Assembly (NCBI GenBank): GCA_016296675.1
Contig: JAEDIV010000007.1
Coordinates: 1-30,837, forward strand
Length of the DNA: 30,837 nt
Direction: 5' to 3'
DNA from: Clostridia bacterium
GTDB taxonomy: Bacteria; Bacillota; Clostridia; Christensenellales; Aristaeellaceae
Shown here: positions 15,641 through 23,324 of the stretch, in pieces
How positions within the stretch are numbered: position 1 is the first letter of the stretch
Layout: each line of letters opens with the position of its first letter
Translations under genes and position numbers: made by a program
Notes under the pieces: generated by a model
The model's database searches: none
Seen by the model: the letters and a program-made list of their open reading frames with translations, nothing else
Told to the model about the DNA's origin: nothing

Positions 15641-16129
15641 TTATACCTTGCGCACGTACAGCTGTTTGCCTTCAATGCGCACAACCTTTACCTGAGCGCC
15701 CGATTCAATGAATCCATCGTCCGACAGGACGCTTAAGCGAACGCCTTCGATCTCTGCGCTGCCGACCGGATTGAGCGGAGTAACCGCTTTTCCCTCAAGC
15801 CCCTCATAGTAATCGAGCGGATTTTCCTTCTGCGGTTTGGTTGCAACGGCATTCAGAACCAGCCTTTTGTTCAGGATCCTGCCCTTTGCGCCTGCGCGCA
15901 TGGCAATCGTGAAAGCGATTCCAAGAAATACGACGGCGATCAGGCCGATGACCAGGCCCTGAACAACGCTGTCCGCCGCCAGAACAATGCCGGCGAGCAA
16001 AAGTACCGAGCCCGAGATTCCCGCTACGCCGAAGCCCGGCAGATAAATCTCAAGCACCAATAAGCCAAATCCGATCAGCATCATCAGAAGCTGAAGGACG
16101 TTTTCGGTAATGAATGACCAGAAAACCAT
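15641..16129 (-). CDS. NfeD-family membrane protein (short form with OB domain)
   Basis: NfeD-like proteins partner SPFH/flotillin proteins encoded next to them. The 162-residue product has three close hydrophobic helices (about 10-30, 33-52 and 56-77), then a C-terminal OB-fold-like domain (about 105-162, with GLEGKAVTPLNPVGSAEIEG). It lacks the N-terminal ClpP-like protease domain of long NfeD forms, so it is the truncated NfeD1b-like type. AAGGAGGG lies 7 nt before the ATG. It precedes floA by 19 nt. A candidate promoter is at 16161-16189. Confidence 0.9.
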   Translation of the reverse strand: MVFWSFITENVLQLLMMLIGFGLLVLEIYLPGFGVAGISGSVLLLAGIVLAADSVVQGLVIGLIAVVFLGIAFTIAMRAGAKGRILNKRLVLNAVATKPQKENPLDYYEGLEGKAVTPLNPVGSAEIEGVRLSVLSDDGFIESGAQVKVVRIEGKQLYVRKV

Positions 16130-16160
16130 TTGACTTCCCTCCTTCGTTTTTCGTAAGACA

Positions 16161-16189
16161 AGTATACAATATTTTTCTCGAAATCAAAA
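16161..16189 (-). promoter_or_regulatory. Candidate promoter of nfeD-floA
   Basis: -10 TATACT (16161-16166). The -35 is weak: TTTTGA at 17 bp, or TTGATT at 15 bp. The AT-rich spacer and the position 30 nt before the nfeD start support it, but confidence is limited. Confidence 0.4.
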
Positions 16190-16246
16190 GGGATAACCTC
16201 CGAACAATACATTTTTGCGTTCAAACTGTCGTTTTAGAATATGAAT

Positions 16247-16642
16247 TTACAGTCTTTCATAAATTTCTCCCGCGACATCGCCATCCGCGCCGGAAAAATC
16301 GAGCTTGATGAGCTCTTCTTTTGTGAACCAGCCGATCTGATTGGCCTCTATCGCCTGCGGCTCTCCTGACAGAATCTCGCTTACGTAGAAAAGCACCTTA
16401 ACCGTCTTCTCAGGATATGCATGCGTTTTGTCTGAAAACAGTTCCCCGGTCTTTGTGCTTATTCCAAGCTCCTCTTTGAGCTCGCGTTCAAGCGCGCGTT
16501 CGGGCTGTTCTCCTTTTTCTACTTTTCCGCCCGGAAACTCCCATTTGAGCGCCTGATGCGCATTTTTATTCCGCTGCGCGGCGAAAATCAAGTTTCCCTT
16601 TCTCATGATTCCCGCCACAACCAGCGTAACTTCCTTATTCAT
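16247..16642 (-). CDS. Nudix hydrolase, MutT-like
   Basis: A Nudix pyrophosphohydrolase that would clean up oxidised or other nucleoside triphosphates. The 131-residue product is close in size to MutT (129) and has an exact Nudix box G-x5-E-x7-REL-x-EE-x-G-I at about residues 38-60, within WEFPGGKVEKGE and RELKEELGI. NRNKNAHQALKWEFPGGKVE resembles the 8-oxo-dGTP-type MutT group; dNTP preference is inference. AAAGGA within the end of the protease gene serves as its ribosome binding site, with a 13-nt gap, so it is the last gene of the U32-mutS2-htrA operon. No clear terminator follows. Confidence 0.88.
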   Translation of the reverse strand: MNKEVTLVVAGIMRKGNLIFAAQRNKNAHQALKWEFPGGKVEKGEQPERALERELKEELGISTKTGELFSDKTHAYPEKTVKVLFYVSEILSGEPQAIEANQIGWFTKEELIKLDFSGADGDVAGEIYERL

Positions 16643-16655
16643 TGTCCTTATTCCT

Positions 16656-17756
16656 TTAGTCGATCATTTCAAGAACGACCGTAAGCGTCATCTGAACCGG
16701 CTTTTTCAGTTTCTCGCCGGACATGTCGTCGTATCTTGCAATCGTGATTTCAAACGGTTCGCCCGCAGGAATCTTATCGACGATCTTCGTGTAGTCGCGG
16801 AACGTATACACACGCTCGCCGTTTACATGGGTGATAACGTCGTTTGCGCGAAGCCCTGCGCGCTCTCCGCTTCCGCCCTTTTCAACCTCGACAATCTGCA
16901 TGCCCTTGGGCGGATAATTTTTTAGCATCTCTTCGGGGCCGTCGATATCAACCACCGATACGCCAAAGCGCGGACGATTGTATACACCCTTTTCGATGAT
17001 CGTCTGCGCAATGGGCCAGGCCACATCGATCGGAATTGCAAAAGCCAGGCTTTCATACACAACAAAATCCTCGTCCTTGTCATCCTTATAATAGTAGCCC
17101 ATGTACTTCATAAAGGGAATGCCGACAAGCTCGCCCTTGGCATTCAAAAGCGCACCGCCGGAATTGCCGGGGTTGATCGCCATGTCCATCTGAATCAGTT
17201 CTACCGCTCTTGAAGATTCGGGATCGGCATCCACGCGGTTTAGACCGGAAACAACGCCGGTCGAAAGCGTGTTGTACATGGCCTTCTCATCCACAGGCGT
17301 TCCGATGGCGCATACGAGTTCGCCTACGCGAAGAAGCGATGACGAGCCGATTTTTACAGGCGTGCCGTCAAACTTTTCCTCAATCTTGACGACCGCAACA
17401 TCCGTCGCTTCGTCAAATCCGACGAGCGCAGCTTCATACGCCGTACCATCGCTTAAGCGGATTTCAAGTTCGTCCGCTTCCTCGACAACATGGTAATTGG
17501 TGAGGAAATATCCTCTGTCGTCAATGTAGACCGCGCTGCCGCCGCCCTCATCAAAGGTATCCACATGTCCGGTTTTGCTGTCCCAAACAGTGGTTGTGAG
17601 CGCAAGCACTACGACAGACGGAGATACATTTTCATAAATCTCAGGCAGCGGATTGGAAGCCGAATAGATGATATCCTTTTTCACAATCCCTTCGCCCATG
17701 GCAGCGGATGACAGGATCATAACCAGAACCAGCAGAAGACATGCATATCGTTTCAT
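16656..17756 (-). CDS. HtrA/DegP-like secreted serine protease with PDZ domain
   Basis: A trypsin-fold quality-control protease acting outside the membrane. The 366-residue product has a signal peptide (MKRYACLLLVLVMILSSAAMG, probable cleavage near residue 21). The catalytic triad is visible as His89 (LTNYHVV), Asp119 (DEATDVAVV) and Ser199 (NPGNSGGAL). A PDZ domain covers about 268-360 (GMQIVEVEKGGSGERAGLRANDVITHVNG). Many Gram-positive HtrA proteins have an uncleaved membrane anchor; here the hydrophobic segment is at the very N-terminus, so either secretion or anchoring is possible. GAGGAGAG precedes the ATG. It lies 29 nt after mutS2, an unusual partner. Confidence 0.92.
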   Translation of the reverse strand: MKRYACLLLVLVMILSSAAMGEGIVKKDIIYSASNPLPEIYENVSPSVVVLALTTTVWDSKTGHVDTFDEGGGSAVYIDDRGYFLTNYHVVEEADELEIRLSDGTAYEAALVGFDEATDVAVVKIEEKFDGTPVKIGSSSLLRVGELVCAIGTPVDEKAMYNTLSTGVVSGLNRVDADPESSRAVELIQMDMAINPGNSGGALLNAKGELVGIPFMKYMGYYYKDDKDEDFVVYESLAFAIPIDVAWPIAQTIIEKGVYNRPRFGVSVVDIDGPEEMLKNYPPKGMQIVEVEKGGSGERAGLRANDVITHVNGERVYTFRDYTKIVDKIPAGEPFEITIARYDDMSGEKLKKPVQMTLTVVLEMID

Positions 17757-17785
17757 GGGTCTCTCTCCTCTGTTTATTATCTATC

Positions 17786-20140
17786 TTATTTCAGGGTAAG
17801 AATGGTTACGCCGTCTTCGCCTTCGCCGTAGCGGCCCAGACGGAATTCAGAGACCGAGGGATGGCGCTTTAAATGACTGTGAATGCCGCTTCGAAGCGCG
17901 CCGGTTCCCTTACCATGGATTACGGAAACCTGCTTAAGGGAATTCAGGCATGCTCCGTCGATAAACAGATCCACCTGCACAAGCGCCTCTTCAACCGTCA
18001 TTCCGCGGACATCGCACTCCATCTGCGCCTGTCTCGGCGCGACAGACACTTTGCTTGCGCCGCCCTTGGGCTTTTTCTTCTGCTCCTCGGGCCCTTTTCT
18101 TAAAACTTTGACCGGTACCTTCATCTTCATCGCGCCGGCCTGCACCATGACTTCGCCCTTGGAATCAGGAAGCGCCAGCACCGTACCAGTAGTTCCAATG
18201 TGGCTTAAAAGCACCTTGTCGCCGACTTTGATATTCTTAAGCGTTTCGCCTTCGCTGTCTTCTTTCATCTTGATCGTGTCGGACATCTCATCAATGCCGT
18301 CCTGAAGACGCGCGCGCATGCCGTGAAGCTCGTGCTCTTTGATGCTTACGCCGGCTTTTGCTTTCTTAAGCTCGGAAATAATGGTTTCCGATTCTCTCTG
18401 CGCTTTCTGAAGAACTTTTTTGGCGTCCTCCTTGGCCTTTTTCATCATGACTTCGCGCTGATTTTCCACTTCTTTTCGGATCTTTTCCGCTTCAGCGCGC
18501 AGTTTCTGCGTTTCCAGATGCGCGTCTTCCGCAAGCTTTCGTTCCTTTTCGGCAATCTGTCTGTGGTATTCAGCGTTTGCAATGACATCTTCAAAGCGAA
18601 TCTGATCGCGCGTAAGCCGTTCGTTGGCAGCATCAATCAAATGATCCGGAAGGCCCAGTTTTCTCGAAATCTCAAACGCATTGGATTTTCCGGGAACGCC
18701 GATGGACAGCCGGTAGGTCGGTCTGAGCGTCTCAACGTCAAATTCAACGGAAGCATTCTCAACGCCCTTCGTACTCAGTGCGAAAGCCTTAAGCTCGCTG
18801 TAATGCGTGGTGGCAAGCGTTGTCACCTTCATATTCAGAAGATGATGAAGTATCGCCATCGCAAGCGCCGCGCCTTCCGTCGGGTCCGTGCCAGCGCCCA
18901 GCTCGTCAAAAAGAACGAGCGAAGACGGCGTTACCGTGTCCAAAATCGACACGATGTTGGTCATATGGCTTGAGAACGTCGAAAGCGACTGCTCGATCGA
19001 CTGTTCGTCTCCGATGTCCGCATACACTTCTTCAAAAATCGCAAGCTCGCTTCCGAACGCCGCCGGAATCTGCATGCCGGACTGCGCCATGAGCGTAAGA
19101 AGGCCTACGGTTTTCAGCGTTACCGTTTTACCTCCGGTGTTCGGGCCGGTTACGACCAGCGTCGTAAAATCCTCGCCCATCCACAGATTCGACGGAACCA
19201 CTTTTTCAGGATCGATCAGGGGATGACGCGCGCGGATCAGGTTGATTTTGCCCTTTGTGTTGAGCTTCGGCTCGACTGCCTTCATCTCGCGGGACAGATA
19301 CGCCTTGGCAAAAATCACATCGATATCGGCCATGATGTCAAGGCTCTTCGCAATCAAAGGCGCGTCGGGCGCAAGCCTGAGGGAAAATTCCTTGAGAATC
19401 CTTTCGATTTCCTGTCTTTCCTTGAGATTCCATTCCTTAAGCTCGTTGCCCATCTCGACAACCGCCATGGGCTCGATAAACAGCGTAGAGCCCGTGCCGC
19501 TCTGATCGTGCACAAGGCCGGGCACCTGCTGGCGGTGTTCTGCACGAACGGGAATGACATATCTTCCGTTTCGCATGGTGATGATGGAGTCCATCAGGTA
19601 TTTATGGGTCGCGGAAGAGCGGATATAACTGTTCAGGCGATCGCGAACCTTGTCGTTGATCATGCGTACATGCCTGCGGATGTCGTATAGCTCAGGGCTT
19701 GCGTGGTCGCTCATTTCCTCTTCGGAAATGATGGCATTCAAAATGTCCTCCTCCAGCATCCGGTTGGTCGCGATTCTGGAGCCAAGCTCCGTAAGATTGG
19801 GCGTGTCCTCGCGGTCGGTCACAAGCTGACGCCGGACTGCGCGGCAAGCCCTGAGCGCATCGGCCACAGCCAGAAGCGCCTTCATGGAAAGCGTTGCGCC
19901 GATGGTCGAAAGGCGCAGATATTCCCTTACATCCGTAAACGAAGACATGGGATTTCCGCCCGCATAGGCGATGACAGACATCGCTTCCTCAGTCTGCGCC
20001 TGCAAAAGGCGTACTTCCCTTTCCTCGCTTGACGGCCGAAGGCTCATTGCGCGTTCCTTACCCATATCGGAAACCGCATATTCCTTCAGCATCTCAAGAA
20101 TTTTATAGTATTCCAGAACCTTTATATATTTTTCGTTCAT
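17786..20140 (-). CDS. mutS2: Endonuclease MutS2
   Basis: MutS2 suppresses homologous recombination and, in Bacillus, helps rescue collided ribosomes; it does not do mismatch repair. The 784-residue length matches B. subtilis MutS2 (785). Visible are the core/lever region, the ATPase with Walker A GPNTGGKT (332-339) and Walker B LVLFDELGAGTDP (around Asp412-Glu413), a long Lys/Glu-rich helical region (about 510-640), a KOW-like segment (GDKVLLSHIGTTGTVL, about 648-663), and a C-terminal Smr nuclease domain (about 708-784) with CDVRGM and HGKGTGALR. Start: AAGAGG 9 nt before the ATG. It follows the U32 gene by 12 nt. Confidence 0.97.
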   Translation of the reverse strand: MNEKYIKVLEYYKILEMLKEYAVSDMGKERAMSLRPSSEEREVRLLQAQTEEAMSVIAYAGGNPMSSFTDVREYLRLSTIGATLSMKALLAVADALRACRAVRRQLVTDREDTPNLTELGSRIATNRMLEEDILNAIISEEEMSDHASPELYDIRRHVRMINDKVRDRLNSYIRSSATHKYLMDSIITMRNGRYVIPVRAEHRQQVPGLVHDQSGTGSTLFIEPMAVVEMGNELKEWNLKERQEIERILKEFSLRLAPDAPLIAKSLDIMADIDVIFAKAYLSREMKAVEPKLNTKGKINLIRARHPLIDPEKVVPSNLWMGEDFTTLVVTGPNTGGKTVTLKTVGLLTLMAQSGMQIPAAFGSELAIFEEVYADIGDEQSIEQSLSTFSSHMTNIVSILDTVTPSSLVLFDELGAGTDPTEGAALAMAILHHLLNMKVTTLATTHYSELKAFALSTKGVENASVEFDVETLRPTYRLSIGVPGKSNAFEISRKLGLPDHLIDAANERLTRDQIRFEDVIANAEYHRQIAEKERKLAEDAHLETQKLRAEAEKIRKEVENQREVMMKKAKEDAKKVLQKAQRESETIISELKKAKAGVSIKEHELHGMRARLQDGIDEMSDTIKMKEDSEGETLKNIKVGDKVLLSHIGTTGTVLALPDSKGEVMVQAGAMKMKVPVKVLRKGPEEQKKKPKGGASKVSVAPRQAQMECDVRGMTVEEALVQVDLFIDGACLNSLKQVSVIHGKGTGALRSGIHSHLKRHPSVSEFRLGRYGEGEDGVTILTLK

Positions 20141-20152
20141 ATGCTTTGCCTC

Positions 20153-22465
20153 TTATTCCACCGGGCGGAAATAGTGCCCGGTTGTAAAGGTCTTTATTTC
20201 TCCTTCTATCGAACCATTATCCATATACAGGGCATGCATCTTGAATATCTTTTCCGCCTGAAAAGCGTCTTCATCCGTAAAGATCAGCCGCCAGCCGTCC
20301 GCCGTAGGAAGCTTCCCGGCGTGCTTTAAGACAAACACAGGCACGCTGTTAATAACATCAATCACGCATCCCTCGTCCGTTGCCAGGCGTTTAAGCGGGA
20401 AGGATACATTCATTCTGTCCGTAAAGGAACATGCATTCAATCCTTCATCAGCCATGACGCGGTCGCATCTTCGGCAATCGGCGTGCTTTGCGCCGTTTAA
20501 AGACGCATTGAGCGGGCAGTGTCTCAGATGCATAAGCGGAATCCTGCCATAGACAATCAGCTCACGTTTTCCGCCCATCTGCTCGATTTCCTTATTCGTA
20601 AGCTCGACAGACGGCGTTATCACGCAGTTTTGCGCTTCGGCAAATGCAATCGCCGCGCTGTTTGCAAGATTCAGCGGAAAATCATACCTGATTTCACCCG
20701 GCCAGGACAAGCCCAGCTGGCCGACATTGGAAAGATACACGCCTTTGATCCGGCCCGCGTTTTCCTTTATCCACTTATGCACGCTCTCAAGCGTTTTTTC
20801 GCCCATCACCGGCGGAAGCACAAAGAAAAAACCGTTCAGATCCCTGGCATTTTCATTGAGCCGATCGCATCTGACGTCATTCGGACAATACGCAATTTCA
20901 TCCGCGCCGGCGTCCTTCAGACGGATAAGCGTTTTCGCATCATGGCTCTGCGCGACAAGACGCGTTTTTCCGCATTGCGCCGGGATCTTGATTCCGGAGA
21001 CGCCCTTTACCATATCCCGGGCGCCTCTGAAACGAATCAGCCTTTGCTGTCTGATTGCTTCAACAGCATCCCGCCTCAATGCGTTTATGCCGGAGGCAGG
21101 CACAAAGGCGTTTTCATCGATTTCGCCGGAAAACGCTTCAACGAAATACGGCGTATTGCCCATTTTGGAAAACTGCGCGCGGATTTTCTCCGGATCCGCA
21201 CCCGCTTTCTGCGCCCTTTCGACCCTCCAGCCGCTGACCTTCACCGTATGGATGCCGTCCGAAACCTCGGCAAACGCATTTTCCCCTGCCTTGATCTCGA
21301 CATGCGCACTGAGCGGGATCATCGGGTGCATGTCCTTAAGATACTCTCCCGCCTTTGTCATCTGTTCATCCGATACAAGGCGCATGACATCGCCCTTCAC
21401 GCCGATCGGATTTTTAATGGTAATACCTGCCTGCGCGCTGATTTTTACCGGAACATCCTCGCCGTTTTCGCTTCGGATGGTGAGCGCGTCGGCATTTTGA
21501 ACATCCTTAAGCATCCTGATTTTTTTGCCGTCCGTACTTTCGCCGACCTTTACGCCCCAATGCGAAGGCCGGATGCGCGAGATCAGCTTTCCATCGGCAA
21601 TCCCGGGACCGTAGCCCGTCGTAAAGCCGCCGCGGTTAAAAATCTGCCTGAGGTTTTCAAGATCGGTTTCCGTAATCTTCTCTCCGTCCAGCGCACGGCG
21701 ATAAATGGACGAAACGATGTGAACATACTCGGGGCGTTTGAGCCTGCCTTCGATTTTCAGGCTCGTCGCGCCTGCGTCTCTGAGCTGATCGATGATTTCC
21801 ACCGTCATCAGATCCTTCGGCGAAAGAAGATAGCCCGAAACCGGCGTCCTTGCGCCGTTCAATGTATATTTGAGTCTGCACGGCTGCGCGCACATGCCCC
21901 TGTTTCCGCTTCGGCCGCCGACCATGCTTGAGAAAAGGCATTGTCCGGAAGATGCTACGCACAGCGCGCCGTGGCAGAATACCTCAAGCTCCATCCCTGT
22001 CTTTGCGCAGGATGCGATTTCGTCAAAGGTCATTTCGCGCGCCAGAACCGCCCGTTCAAATCCTTTGCCCTTTAAATATTCCACTGCCTGACGGTTGTGC
22101 GCGGCCATCTGCGTGCTGGCATGAAGACTCAAAGACGGAATCATATTCTTAAGCTCCGCCGCCACGCCGAAATCCTGAACGATCGCGGCATCCGCGCCTG
22201 CGCGCGAAAGGCTGCGGGCAATCTCGTCAAGCAGATTCATTTCGCTCTGCTTGACCATGGTATTGACCGTCACATACATTTTCTTTCCGCGCTCATGCAG
22301 ATATTCTCCGGCACGCACGAGAAGCTCGTCGTCAAAATTGCCTGCGCCCCGCCGGGCATTCAAGGTTTTCATGCCCAGATACACTGCGTCTGCGCCGCTT
22401 TCCACAGCAGCAACCAGCGCGTCCCAATCGCCGGCAGGGGACAAAAGCTCTATTTTTCTATTCAA
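20153..22465 (-). CDS. U32-family peptidase/RNA hydroxylase with DUF3656 (RlhA-like), TTG start
   Basis: U32 proteins such as RlhA and TrhP are now known to hydroxylate rRNA or tRNA; 'peptidase' is the older name. The product (770 residues) opens NRKIELLSPAGDWDALVAAVESGADAVYLG. The U32 signature lies at about 161-179 (E-x-F-CHGALC-x4-G-QC-x-F-S). Cys164, 169, 176, 192 and 196 are in the cluster region, and a second Cys group occurs near the end (MHLRHCPLNASLNG, CRRCD). The C-terminal half is DUF3656-like, as in RlhA, so 23S rRNA hydroxylation is the likeliest role. An in-frame ATG 12 codons earlier lies 2 nt after the -10 box and cannot be in the transcript; TTG at 22463-22465, preceded by AGGAAG, is the better start. 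Confidence 0.88.
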   Translation of the reverse strand: MNRKIELLSPAGDWDALVAAVESGADAVYLGMKTLNARRGAGNFDDELLVRAGEYLHERGKKMYVTVNTMVKQSEMNLLDEIARSLSRAGADAAIVQDFGVAAELKNMIPSLSLHASTQMAAHNRQAVEYLKGKGFERAVLAREMTFDEIASCAKTGMELEVFCHGALCVASSGQCLFSSMVGGRSGNRGMCAQPCRLKYTLNGARTPVSGYLLSPKDLMTVEIIDQLRDAGATSLKIEGRLKRPEYVHIVSSIYRRALDGEKITETDLENLRQIFNRGGFTTGYGPGIADGKLISRIRPSHWGVKVGESTDGKKIRMLKDVQNADALTIRSENGEDVPVKISAQAGITIKNPIGVKGDVMRLVSDEQMTKAGEYLKDMHPMIPLSAHVEIKAGENAFAEVSDGIHTVKVSGWRVERAQKAGADPEKIRAQFSKMGNTPYFVEAFSGEIDENAFVPASGINALRRDAVEAIRQQRLIRFRGARDMVKGVSGIKIPAQCGKTRLVAQSHDAKTLIRLKDAGADEIAYCPNDVRCDRLNENARDLNGFFFVLPPVMGEKTLESVHKWIKENAGRIKGVYLSNVGQLGLSWPGEIRYDFPLNLANSAAIAFAEAQNCVITPSVELTNKEIEQMGGKRELIVYGRIPLMHLRHCPLNASLNGAKHADCRRCDRVMADEGLNACSFTDRMNVSFPLKRLATDEGCVIDVINSVPVFVLKHAGKLPTADGWRLIFTDEDAFQAEKIFKMHALYMDNGSIEGEIKTFTTGHYFRPVE

Positions 22466-22503
22466 AGGAACACTTCCTGTATATATATATTCATTCAGCA
22501 TCC

Positions 22504-22532
22504 ATTATAGCAAAAAGTTTACGTTATCACAA
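22504..22532 (-). promoter_or_regulatory. Promoter of the U32-mutS2-htrA-nudix operon
   Basis: -35 TTGTGA (22527-22532), 17-bp spacer, -10 TATAAT (22504-22509). It implies a leader of only about 30 nt and rules out the upstream ATG of the U32 gene. Confidence 0.75.
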
Positions 22533-22576
22533 GTGTTAATGACCCAATCCGAAAAAATCCTTCTTAAAAGCGCATG

Positions 22577-22605
22577 TTGACAGGCGCGCATTCCTCATGT
22601 ATCAT
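22577..22605 (+). promoter_or_regulatory. Promoter of the uracil-DNA-glycosylase-like gene
   Basis: -35 TTGACA (22577-22582), 17-bp spacer, -10 TATCAT (22600-22605), 34 nt upstream of the plus-strand ATG. It diverges from the U32 promoter. Confidence 0.75.
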
Positions 22606-22639
22606 ACATTCAAAACCGAACTTTTGAGGGAGACAGGAT

Positions 22640-23266
22640 ATGAACATAAAAAACGCATTGGAAGCCGCCCTCGGCAAGAGGGATGATCTCCATCTAAACA
22701 ACATTGACATAGACGAAAAATCCATCCGCGCAATCATGATCAACGAAATCGTCCCGGAAGATCCTGCGCAGGATTTCTACGGAGAAAAGGGAGATCACTA
22801 TTTATCCACGGCGCTTCCTCTTTTTCAAAGAGCAGACCTTCCTGTTTCCGGCATTCAGGACATCCTTGATATGGGCATATACCTGACCAACGCCGTAAAA
22901 ACGCCAAAGAACAGTTATGCGGTGGAGAAAAGCGCGATGGAAGAAAGTCTCCCCTGGCTTGAAAGGGAACTTGCACTGTTTTCCGATGTCAAGGTCATTA
23001 TGCTGATGGGCGACGTTGCAAAGAAAATGTTCAATCAGATTGCCAAAAAGCATACAAGGAAAAACGTCATTCCCTCCGGCGCCACATACAAAATCCGCAA
23101 AACGCCGTTTTTCATCGGCGATATCCGGGTAATGCCGTCCTACATCATAACGGGCGGAAATATTCTCATCGAAAAATCCAAATGCACAATGATCACAGAA
23201 GACATACAGGCAATGTATGAGATCATCAAAGGTAAAAAACACAAAACGGAAATCCATCAGAACTGA
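22640..23266 (+). CDS. Uracil-DNA glycosylase-superfamily protein
   Basis: The fold assignment rests on motifs spaced as in UDG-like proteins: IMINEIVPEDPAQDFYG (about residues 31-47) at the place of the first catalytic loop, YLTNAVKTPK (about 80-89) and VKVIMLMGDVAKKMF (about 112-126). The 208-residue product has almost no Cys, so the iron-sulfur cluster of family 4 enzymes is absent; it belongs to a diverged branch and activity on uracil is not assured. The ATG follows GAGGGAGACAGGAT. It is a single-gene plus-strand unit with its own promoter and a bidirectional terminator. An alternative role in other base damage, or none, remains open. Confidence 0.65.
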   Translation: MNIKNALEAALGKRDDLHLNNIDIDEKSIRAIMINEIVPEDPAQDFYGEKGDHYLSTALPLFQRADLPVSGIQDILDMGIYLTNAVKTPKNSYAVEKSAMEESLPWLERELALFSDVKVIMLMGDVAKKMFNQIAKKHTRKNVIPSGATYKIRKTPFFIGDIRVMPSYIITGGNILIEKSKCTMITEDIQAMYEIIKGKKHKTEIHQN

Positions 23267-23273
23267 GAAAACA

Positions 23274-23317
23274 AAAAACGAGCGCTTCAGGTTTTTACGC
23301 CCGAAGCGCTCGTTTTT
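23274..23317. terminator. Bidirectional terminator between UDG-like and LCP genes
   Basis: AAAAACGAGCGCTTC (23274-23288) pairs exactly with GAAGCGCTCGTTTTT (23303-23317) around a 14-nt loop. It has a U-tract in both directions and sits 7 nt after each convergent stop codon, so it serves both genes. Confidence 0.92.
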
Positions 23318-23324
23318 CATATAA

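Noticed and set aside
20519..21931. 470-codon plus-strand open frame
   Set aside because: Antisense shadow of the U32 gene; Arg/His/Phe-rich, no promoter, no domain.
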